A stretch of 6,495 nt of DNA from Deltaproteobacteria bacterium (lineage in GTDB: Bacteria; Bdellovibrionota_C; UBA2361; JAAYZI01). The position numbers were made by a program, and so were the translations under genes. Positions 1 through 5,442 of this stretch are shown here, piece after piece. Where the stretch lies: assembly GCA_012514925.1 (NCBI GenBank), contig JAAYZI010000357.1:1-6495 (forward strand). The letters are read 5' to 3'. The notes beneath the pieces are model-generated. The model saw nothing but the letters and a program-made list of their open reading frames with translations, made no database searches and had not been told where the DNA came from. The number at the start of each line of letters is the position of its first letter. Positions within the stretch are counted from its first letter, which is position 1.

Positions 1-107
1 TTAGCAGAGCCTTTCTGGTGATGGCTGGCGGTGACTGGCAGTGGCGCGGAGTTAAATTCACTTTCTCCAGAGAAAGTAATATTCACGTGAACGGTTACCC
101 ACCTTAC
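1..107. mobile_element. Probable end of an IS66-like element, continuing left of the window
   Basis: Read on the minus strand from base 107, the sequence begins GTAAG and continues GGTAACCGTTCACGTGAATA, followed by an imperfect palindrome at 60-77 (ACTTTCTC, centre CA, GAGAAAGT). IS66-family elements typically begin with GTAA. A closely similar block, GGTATCCGTTCACATGAATA, lies inside another GTAAG-bounded end at 5309-5438. No transposase reading frame can be recognised in these 107 bases. The other end and any 8-bp target duplication are outside the window or not visible. The family call is inferred from the terminal bases and the repetition, so it is tentative; a non-IS dispersed repeat would also fit. 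Confidence 0.4.
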
Positions 108-111
108 ATTT

Positions 112-140
112 TATATAAAGAAATCATACACTGTCAGTGT
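112..140 (+). promoter_or_regulatory. Possible manA promoter -10 and inverted-repeat operator
   Basis: An AT-rich run at 112-119 (TATATAAA) could serve as a -10 element for manA, but no good -35 lies at the right distance. Just downstream, 128-140 is a perfect inverted repeat, ACACTG-T-CAGTGT, placed where a transcription start or operator would fall, about 30 bases before the manA start codon. Its role as an operator is inference. Confidence 0.25.
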
Positions 141-170
141 GACCAAATTCTAACTAACACAACTAAGAAG

Positions 171-1388
171 ATGAACTCTTTTAACGCCGCTCAAATTACC
201 GATCTGACTTTACCTCTTAAACTTCTTCCTACAGTGCAACATTTTGCGTGGGGTATGCACGGTGAATGCTACGTGAAACGCTTAGCAGGCTCATCAGCTG
301 GCCCGGCACCTTTTGCTGAGCTGTGGATTGGGTCCCATCCAGCCAGTCCCTCGCAGGTGGTTTTTGATGCAAGTACGGTCCCGTTGAATCAGGTGATCTC
401 CCTCTTTCCTGGAGCGGTGCTTGGAGCTTCCGCCTTGTCGCGTTTTGACGCCGAGCTGCCCTTTCTTTTTAAAGTCCTCTCGGTAGCAGAGCCTCTCTCA
501 ATTCAAGCTCATCCCAATGCAGAATTGGCTAGCAGGCTGCATTTTCGGGACCCCAAGCATTATCCAGACAAACACCATAAACCCGAACTCAGCGTGGCTT
601 TAAGCGAATTTGAACTACTTTGCGGAATCCGCCCCGTTTCAGAGATAAATACAGCCGTTGCTGCCGTGCCCGAACTGGCGGCATTGATCGGCCCTCTCTC
701 AGGACAATCTATTCGCCAAGATCAGATCTGCGAGATTTTTGACTCAGTGCTCAACTCTCCTCAGGGCAAAATCCAGGAAGAATCCAAAACACTGTACAAG
801 CGGCTAAAAAGCAAAGCGCAGCTTAGTGCAGAAGAGAGCTGGATTCTCCGCCTGGAGCGAACTTACCCAAATGGAGACCCTGGTCTATTCTGTTTTTTTC
901 TTATGAACCTGATGAAACTTGCGCCGCAGCAAGCCATATATTTGGCACCCCATACGCCACACGCCTATCTCAGAGGGGAGCTGTTAGAGTGTATGGCCAG
1001 CTCAGATAATGTGGTACGGGCAGGTCTCACACCGAAGTTTAGAGACGTGGAAACTTTGCTGGAGATGATCCGGTCTGGCGGTCATAAACCGATACTGGTA
1101 GAGCCTGAAATATCTCAGCACAATGGGGTGTGGATTAGAAATTATCCTACCCCGGCCCTTGAATTTGCACTCTGTGAGTACCAGGGTAGCTCCAATCAGA
1201 TTGTTTTAAATGGGCGAGATCTGGTGCAGATGATATTTATGCTGGAAGGGACAGGAGATCTCTCAAGCGGGTCGTTTTCAGCAACACTCTCGGAGGGAGA
1301 TGCCTACTTGCTCCCGGCAGCCGCACCGAGTTGCCATCTGAAGCTTGATGACGCCAGGCTTATCTCAGTTCTACCCCACCATATATGA
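171..1388 (+). CDS. manA: Mannose-6-phosphate isomerase, class I
   Basis: A 405-residue type I phosphomannose isomerase, a cytoplasmic zinc enzyme that interconverts mannose-6-phosphate and fructose-6-phosphate and links glycolysis to mannose-containing polysaccharides. The family features are all present. QAHPN at about residues 112-116 supplies the Gln and His zinc ligands, KPE at 137-139 the Glu ligand, and PHAY at 263-266 the last His ligand. The signature segment SSDNVVRAGLTPK at 277-289 carries the catalytic Arg283. The length is normal for the family. The frame is open upstream to base 18, but those 51 codons cross the IS-like repeat and show no resemblance to the family. ATG at 171 is therefore chosen, although only a weak purine-rich ribosome site (AAGAAG) precedes it directly. 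The gene is convergent with mltD, with 11 bases between the stops, and no separate terminator fits between them. It stands alone on this strand. Confidence 0.93.
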   Translation: MNSFNAAQITDLTLPLKLLPTVQHFAWGMHGECYVKRLAGSSAGPAPFAELWIGSHPASPSQVVFDASTVPLNQVISLFPGAVLGASALSRFDAELPFLFKVLSVAEPLSIQAHPNAELASRLHFRDPKHYPDKHHKPELSVALSEFELLCGIRPVSEINTAVAAVPELAALIGPLSGQSIRQDQICEIFDSVLNSPQGKIQEESKTLYKRLKSKAQLSAEESWILRLERTYPNGDPGLFCFFLMNLMKLAPQQAIYLAPHTPHAYLRGELLECMASSDNVVRAGLTPKFRDVETLLEMIRSGGHKPILVEPEISQHNGVWIRNYPTPALEFALCEYQGSSNQIVLNGRDLVQMIFMLEGTGDLSSGSFSATLSEGDAYLLPAAAPSCHLKLDDARLISVLPHHI

Positions 1389-1399
1389 TTGAGTAGAGT

Positions 1400-2989
1400 C
1401 TAAGGGATTATAATAACCTGTCCGGGTTTAATGGAGGTGCTTCGCAGAGCATTAGATTTTTTCAGGGTCTCAAGCTTAACTCCAAATTTGCGACTAATCG
1501 ACCAAAGTGAATCGCCTTTAGCCACACGGTATTGTCGGACCTTGCTCCTCCTTTCACCTGTAGAAGCTTTCTGCTGCGGTAGAATCCTGCCAACAGCAGC
1601 TTTTGGTTCAGACGGGGTGTACCTTCCCCCCAATTGCTTGACAGCCAATCTCTGGCCGGGTTTTACAAGGGTAGACTTTAACCCGTTTAGTTTCATCAAG
1701 GTGCCTACTGAAATCTCATGCCTTCTGGCGATTGCAGAGAGCGTATCGCCCTGACGCACCTGATAAATAGTTCCTCCATATACGGAGCTTGCGCTGGGCC
1801 CCACCGGCTCTGGGATACGCAATCGATTTAATCTAGCAGCGTAAGCCCTCGGCAGTTTAAGGTTATAGCCCTTGGGGATCTTAAAGCGCCCACTCCAAAT
1901 AGCTGAAGATAGAGCGTGGTTTAGATCTTGTAAAACTGGTTTATCCACCTGCAACTGTTTGCAGAGATACTCAACTCCAGTGGCGTGTGGAAGAGTTGCT
2001 TCCACTATATCCACAGGGGGATCCAGCTTTAAGCCGGGGAAATAAAACTGATAATGATCGTAAACTTCAAGCGCAGCAAGCAGCTCCGGATAAAAATTGC
2101 TCGAAGCAAAACCAAACACCTGTTTTTCCTCGATTAGCCTCGTAATGTCGTCGGTACCGGCGTCACGCACTTTTTTGCGCACTCCCCCCACTCCGTGGTT
2201 ATAGGAAGTGATCGCCAGAGGCCAGGACCCTAAGGAACGATAAGCGGATCTTAGGTACCGTGCCGCTGCCCGAGTGGATTCTACTACGTCACGCCGTTCG
2301 TCCACCAAGTAATTTATGGTAAGATACTCTTTGCCGGTACGGGGCATGAACTGCCATAAGCCCACCGCTCCGGCTGAACTTTTGATGTAGTAATCAAACG
2401 ATGATTCTATAAAGGGTAACCGTGTAAGCTCAATCGGCAGATGCTCGGCGCGGAAAATGTCCTCCATTAAATGGATATAACGTCCGGAGCGTTTAAGCGC
2501 TACCATCCACTTTTCCTTTATGCCGGTCTGAGTGCGGAGCAGATCTTCAACCAAGACCCGGCGGTACTTTCCGGGGCCTCCTGGCACACTTCGCATCACG
2601 GTCTCTACTCGTCCTTGCAGGGCTGTTGTCGGCCGTTGCCCCGAGGCTAAATCCTTAAAGGCCGCGTTAAGATCCTCCAGGTAGTGCTTGATCACCTTCT
2701 TGCTGTACACATCCAAGGCTACTGGATTAAGCCGTTGCGCTTCTTTTGAAAAATCGAATATTTCAAATATTAGCCACGGGTAAAGGCGATGATGCACTAC
2801 GACTTGATGTTTGCCGTACTTGGTAAAAACATCGATCCAAAAATCAACCCGTCTTCGAAGCGAGTCAGGCACATAAAATTCATGCGAGCGTACGAGACCT
2901 CTCGTTACTGGCACGGCTTCTGCCGCAGGCGTCCAGCCCTGCACAAACAAACATAAAAAGAAGCATACACCTAACCCAACTTTCTTCAT
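1400..2989 (-). CDS. mltD: Membrane-bound lytic transglycosylase D-like protein with two LysM domains
   Basis: A 529-residue exported peptidoglycan lytic transglycosylase, which cleaves the MurNAc-GlcNAc bond with formation of 1,6-anhydroMurNAc. An N-terminal signal peptide (residues 1 to about 25, ending PAAEA) is followed by a family-specific N-terminal region and an SLT/GH23 catalytic domain. The domain shows LPFIESSF, with catalytic Glu195, then SSAGAVGLWQFMP (204-216) and SYNHG (262-266). Two LysM peptidoglycan-binding domains lie at about 409-450 and 487-528, the same arrangement as E. coli MltD. Unlike that lipoprotein, no convincing lipobox is seen here, so a soluble periplasmic form is more likely. 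The ATG overlaps the dacB stop codon (ATGA), there is no clear ribosome site of its own, and translational coupling is likely. It is the last gene of the fdxA-dacB-mltD unit. Confidence 0.92.
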   Translation of the reverse strand: MKKVGLGVCFFLCLFVQGWTPAAEAVPVTRGLVRSHEFYVPDSLRRRVDFWIDVFTKYGKHQVVVHHRLYPWLIFEIFDFSKEAQRLNPVALDVYSKKVIKHYLEDLNAAFKDLASGQRPTTALQGRVETVMRSVPGGPGKYRRVLVEDLLRTQTGIKEKWMVALKRSGRYIHLMEDIFRAEHLPIELTRLPFIESSFDYYIKSSAGAVGLWQFMPRTGKEYLTINYLVDERRDVVESTRAAARYLRSAYRSLGSWPLAITSYNHGVGGVRKKVRDAGTDDITRLIEEKQVFGFASSNFYPELLAALEVYDHYQFYFPGLKLDPPVDIVEATLPHATGVEYLCKQLQVDKPVLQDLNHALSSAIWSGRFKIPKGYNLKLPRAYAARLNRLRIPEPVGPSASSVYGGTIYQVRQGDTLSAIARRHEISVGTLMKLNGLKSTLVKPGQRLAVKQLGGRYTPSEPKAAVGRILPQQKASTGERRSKVRQYRVAKGDSLWSISRKFGVKLETLKKSNALRSTSIKPGQVIIIP

Positions 2990-4380
2990 TTGTCGCCGGA
3001 ATAAAGCTCTTTCACCACACGTGCCTCCAAATAAAAAGCTCGATCCCTGGAAACCGTGCGGTTTTGCAGAATTGCAAAGGCCAACTTTCGTTTGTCTACA
3101 TCAAATAAGTACCCGCTTAAAGCGCTTACTCCATCTAATGTGCCCGTTTTGCCGCGTAGGCGCAAGCCTAAAGCGCCTAAGTCCCTCTTTCTCAAGGTTC
3201 CATTTCTGCCAGCCACTGAAAGTGATTTCTCAAATTCAGGCTGGATATTTTTGTCTCGGTGCACTTCAAACAAAATTCGCGTTACAATTCGCGCCGAGAG
3301 CCGGTTTTCTCGACTGAGCCCCGACCCGTCCGCCACGTAAAACTCCGTAGGGTCAAACCCTGATCTTTTCAGATAGTCTGCCATACGAGCTAATCCGAGA
3401 CGGTGATCAGCCGTGCCCTTGCTCGATGTTCCCAGAACAGTCGTAATCTGTTCGGCTGTGAAGTTATTGCTGTAGTGATTAAGATCTTCCAAGATTAAGC
3501 TTAGAGCCTTTGATTTATGAGTCCACAACCGTTTTGCTCCAGGCGGTAACGTCGCAAATACTGCTTTGTCGGGAACAATAACTCCCAAGGATTTTAACAA
3601 CTGCCTCAAAACCTCTCCAAAGTAGTGTTGTGGATCAGGCACAGAGCGATAGATTACTTGACATCCTTTAGCGGCACCGATGGAGCCACTTAGTCTGTAA
3701 CTTGGTGGCATTTGAAGCGCTGCTTCATCAATCTGAAAAGCCAAACTGTTTCCCTTAACAGTGGCGATTCTTCCGCTTAGAACCACACCGGCTTCAGGCG
3801 GATCGACTACCGTCCGTGCGTTCTTGCCCGGCACGGTTGGACAGACTTCAAATCCGAAAGAGTTGAAATTGAGAGCCAGTGCCGAAGTTCCACTTTGGTA
3901 TGCCCGCACACCCCGCCTCGAGATGGTATCAGTAAAACGTGATCCATCCAGCACCAAGCGGCCAATCCGGTTGACGCCCCGCTGCTTAATTGCCCGCGCA
4001 ATTAACCACAGCTTCTCGGTTGTCAGGTCGGGGTCTCCTCCTCCTTGCACGTATAGGTTTGAGGCGAAGCCGTCGCGGATCACATCATAAAAGACTCTGG
4101 TTTCAAATCGGAAGTCTGGTCCTAACTCTTTAAGAGCAACGGTAGTGGTTAAAACTTTCATGACACTGGCCGGTATTAACGGTGTTTCGGCGTTATAGCC
4201 GTAAATCTGCCGACCGGAATCTATATCTATGACTGCCACGCCCAGCGCAGCTCCTTGTTGGGAGCGCAAAATGTTTTCTAAACGGGACGATATGTCGGCC
4301 CGGGCTGTTTGGAAAGCGCCTGTCAGTAACAGCGTGAGAAATACATATCGGCTATAGTGGAGGAATTTTGTTAATCTCAA
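2986..4380 (-). CDS. dacB: D-alanyl-D-alanine carboxypeptidase/endopeptidase, PBP4 type
   Basis: A 464-residue low-molecular-mass class C penicillin-binding protein. It removes the terminal D-Ala and hydrolyses D-Ala-mDAP cross-links in the periplasm. An N-terminal hydrophobic segment (about 13-22) ending QTARA at residue 28 looks like a cleavable signal peptide. The three penicillin-binding motifs are intact: SVMK at 72-75 with nucleophile Ser72, SNN at 304-306, and KTG at 411-413. DGSGLS (351-356), typical of the PBP4 family, is also present. About 230 residues separate the first two motifs, which fits the large inserted domains of this family. The start is TTG with a GAGG ribosome site five bases upstream. 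The first internal Met is in the SVMK motif, so no ATG start can work. The gene begins 17 bases after fdxA and overlaps mltD by four bases, which indicates one operon. Confidence 0.94.
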   Translation of the reverse strand: MRLTKFLHYSRYVFLTLLLTGAFQTARADISSRLENILRSQQGAALGVAVIDIDSGRQIYGYNAETPLIPASVMKVLTTTVALKELGPDFRFETRVFYDVIRDGFASNLYVQGGGDPDLTTEKLWLIARAIKQRGVNRIGRLVLDGSRFTDTISRRGVRAYQSGTSALALNFNSFGFEVCPTVPGKNARTVVDPPEAGVVLSGRIATVKGNSLAFQIDEAALQMPPSYRLSGSIGAAKGCQVIYRSVPDPQHYFGEVLRQLLKSLGVIVPDKAVFATLPPGAKRLWTHKSKALSLILEDLNHYSNNFTAEQITTVLGTSSKGTADHRLGLARMADYLKRSGFDPTEFYVADGSGLSRENRLSARIVTRILFEVHRDKNIQPEFEKSLSVAGRNGTLRKRDLGALGLRLRGKTGTLDGVSALSGYLFDVDKRKLAFAILQNRTVSRDRAFYLEARVVKELYSGDK

Positions 4381-4385
4381 TTAAA

Positions 4386-4389
4386 CCTC
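4386..4389 (-). promoter_or_regulatory. Ribosome binding site fixing the TTG start of dacB
   Basis: On the minus strand GAGG is followed by TTTAA and then TTG, a spacing of five bases. It supports TTG at 4380 as the start codon, because no ATG precedes the active-site motif in frame. Confidence 0.6.
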
Positions 4390-4397
4390 GCGGGTAA

Positions 4398-4739
4398 TCA
4401 CTTAGAGGTGCAGCGGCAGTTGTCAAGTTCTTCAGTGCTCAGGGTTGTGGTTTCTTCCTCAGCGATCCCTATAAATTCTTGCAACTTATCTGGCACCAAA
4501 GATTCTTCGTAAATCGCTTGCTCGGGGCACTCGCCCTCACAGGCACCACAGCTGATACATTCGTCTGGATTGATCATGAGCATGCCAACTTGGGGATCAC
4601 CGTCTTTTCCGTCGCTTGGAACGTCGAACATGTCATTGTACTTCACTTTGCGGATGTCGTAGAAGCAATCTACAGGGCAAACTTCAACGCAGTTCCGATT
4701 CTTTGCTCCCAAACAAGCCTTGGTTACAACGTAAGCCAT
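4398..4739 (-). CDS. fdxA: 7Fe ferredoxin (3Fe-4S and 4Fe-4S) with an extended loop and Cys-containing tail
   Basis: A 113-residue soluble electron carrier. The N-terminal half has Cys9, Cys17, Cys21 and Cys25 (C-x7-C-x3-CP-x2-C), the spacing of 7Fe ferredoxins in which the first pattern lacks a full CxxCxxC and holds a 3Fe-4S cluster. The second motif, Cys61-xx-Cys64-xx-Cys67-xxx-Cys71, supplies the 4Fe-4S cluster, with one ligand of each motif swapped between clusters. Two features are unusual. About 22 residues rich in Asp, Lys and Gly (roughly 29-52) separate the two motifs, where most relatives have only a few. An acidic tail ends in NCRC (107-110), giving two Cys beyond the eight expected ligands. 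AAGGA (4745-4749) sits five bases before the ATG, a good ribosome site. The gene is first in the unit with dacB and mltD. Its redox partners cannot be told from this window. Confidence 0.92.
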   Translation of the reverse strand: MAYVVTKACLGAKNRNCVEVCPVDCFYDIRKVKYNDMFDVPSDGKDGDPQVGMLMINPDECISCGACEGECPEQAIYEESLVPDKLQEFIGIAEEETTTLSTEELDNCRCTSK

Positions 4740-4827
4740 ATAGGTCCTTGCGTAGTAGGGCTGATTAGACTGTGGCAGTTTATAATATGAAGTGAGATGC
4801 AGAAAGGAAGCAATTGGACGGAGGGGG

Positions 4828-4862
4828 AAAAAAAGGGCGACTGAGCTTATCTCATGTCGCCC
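4828..4862 (-). terminator. Rho-independent terminator, minus strand, upstream of fdxA
   Basis: Seen on the minus strand, GGGCGAC (complement of 4856-4862) pairs with GTCGCCC (4835-4841). The helix extends by four more pairs across a single bulged base around a five-base loop, and is followed at once by seven T (4828-4834). It points toward fdxA, about 90 bases ahead of its start codon. It either ends a transcript coming from the right or acts as an attenuator in the fdxA leader. On the plus strand no T-tract follows. Confidence 0.75.
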
Positions 4863-4971
4863 CCAACTCGCAGAAAGGATGGTGTCATGCCTAATGATGT
4901 ATTAATCGCCAGAAAAAGGGATTTGTTTAGATTTTGGCGCTTATTTTTTTAAAATATTTCGCTTTTAATAC

Positions 4972-4993
4972 GGCTAGATAGCCTTTATTTTTT
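4972..4993 (+). terminator. Weak hairpin plus T-tract, plus strand
   Basis: GGCT-AGAT-AGCC (4972-4983) is followed by TTTATTTTTT. The stem has only four pairs, so activity is doubtful, and no plus-strand gene lies directly upstream. It could end an unannotated short transcript. Confidence 0.2.
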
Positions 4994-5047
4994 GCAAGTC
5001 CGGCTTTTTTGGCTGGATAAAGCCCCAAAATGTGCTCAGTTGATGGT

Positions 5048-5077
5048 TCGACAGCGTAGAAGGTTCTCTGATATACT
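5048..5077 (+). promoter_or_regulatory. Sigma70-type promoter of tRNA-Cys
   Basis: TCGACA at 5048-5053 (five of six bases of the -35 consensus) and TATACT at 5072-5077 (five of six of the -10) are separated by 18 bases. They lie 16 bases before the mature tRNA 5' end, the normal layout for a tRNA promoter. Confidence 0.65.
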
Positions 5078-5093
5078 GGTAGTCTTGGGATAC

Positions 5094-5169
5094 GGCCCGA
5101 TAGCCAAGAGGCTAAGGCAACGGTTTGCAAAACCGTCATTCGTCGGTTCGACTCCGACTCGGGCCTCCA
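5094..5169 (+). tRNA. tRNA-Cys (anticodon GCA)
   Basis: A full cloverleaf can be folded by eye. The acceptor stem GGCCCGA pairs with TCGGGCC (5159-5165), the anticodon stem ACGGT/ACCGT encloses loop TTGCAAA with anticodon GCA, and the T arm is GTCGG-TTCGACT-CCGAC. The discriminator base is T (5166), as expected for bacterial tRNA-Cys, and CCA is encoded in the gene (5167-5169). The gene is a single one with its own promoter. No strong terminator is seen after it; a pyrimidine-rich stretch follows. Confidence 0.96.
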
Positions 5170-5255
5170 AATTCTCTCACCCACACTCTCTCACATTAGC
5201 TCTCTGCTGTTGCCCGAAAAGTAGGGCCGAGGCATTACAATAATACCACAGGGTC

Positions 5256-5285
5256 GTACTTACTTTCTCCGGAGAAAGTAAGTAC
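5256..5285. repeat. Perfect 30-bp palindrome
   Basis: The half-site GTACTTACTTTCTCC (5256-5270) is followed directly by its exact reverse complement (5271-5285), with no loop. An 18-bp imperfect version of the core (ACTTTCTC / GAGAAAGT) occurs at 60-77. No T-run follows on either strand, so it is not a standard intrinsic terminator. It may be part of an IS-derived repeat or a binding site for a dimeric protein. Confidence 0.85.
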
Positions 5286-5308
5286 AGATGCTACGCCGCT
5301 TCTTTGCT

Positions 5309-5438
5309 GTAAGCGTTCGCGTACGGAATTGGTTATACAAAATCCACTTTTTCCCCATGATAATCGCACTGGTAACACAGTGTAATCAGCTAACTTAATA
5401 TTCATGTGAACGGATACCAAAATCCACTGAACGCTTAC
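5309..5438. mobile_element. 130-bp mini element or remnant with IS66-like terminal inverted repeats
   Basis: The segment begins GTAAGCGTTC (5309-5318) and ends GAACGCTTAC (5429-5438), a perfect 10-bp inverted repeat starting with the GTAA typical of IS66-family ends. Inside, CAAAATCCACT occurs twice in direct orientation (5338-5348 and 5418-5428), and CACTG-N6-CAGTG at 5367-5382 is another small inverted repeat. There is no transposase frame. The eight bases on each side (TCTTTGCT and ATATCTAC) do not match, so no target duplication survives. It could be a MITE, an internally deleted IS, or an accidental pairing of two separate ends. Its right end lies four bases from the pnkp stop codon. Confidence 0.45.
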
Positions 5439-5442
5439 ATAT

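Larger units (their letters stand above)
4740..5093. other. Intergenic region between fdxA and tRNA-Cys
   Basis: No convincing protein gene is visible. The stretch holds the fdxA ribosome site, a minus-strand terminator (4828-4862), a weak plus-strand hairpin with a T-tract (4972-4993) and the tRNA-Cys promoter (5048-5077). A perfect TATAAT occurs on the plus strand at 4781-4786 without a matching -35. No clear sigma70 promoter for fdxA is seen on the minus strand: TATTAT/TATAAA-like bases overlap the same spot, with no TTGACA-like box at 16-19 bases. A 21-codon plus-strand frame (4887-4952) with an upstream AAAGGA is present but has nothing else to support it. Confidence 0.6.

Noticed and set aside
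18..170. N-terminal extension of manA to the ATG at 18
   Set aside because: The added 51 codons run through the IS-like repeat and palindrome and do not resemble the N-terminus of the isomerase family, which begins normally from the ATG at 171.
2915..2989. MltD as a lipoprotein, as in E. coli
   Set aside because: Cys residues occur within the hydrophobic segment, but none follows a proper L-[AS]-[GA] lipobox at the end of the signal. A standard signal peptidase I site after PAAEA fits better.
4887..4952. 21-codon plus-strand frame (MPNDVLIARKRDLF...) with AAAGGA upstream
   Set aside because: The ribosome site is suggestive, but the frame ends in a T-run, has no convincing promoter and shows no recognisable family. 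Too short to call without conservation data.
4927..5184. 85-codon minus-strand frame
   Set aside because: Much of it is the antisense of the tRNA-Cys gene, giving the familiar ESNRRM-type artefact. The rest is Lys-rich translation of AT-rich intergenic DNA.
5235..5420. 61-codon minus-strand frame
   Set aside because: It lies across the 30-bp palindrome and the IS66-like remnant and resembles no recognisable protein, so it is most likely translated repeat sequence.
5094..5442. Integrative element attachment site at the tRNA-Cys 3' end
   Set aside because: No second copy of the tRNA 3' end and no integrase gene is visible in the window, so integration at this tRNA cannot be claimed.
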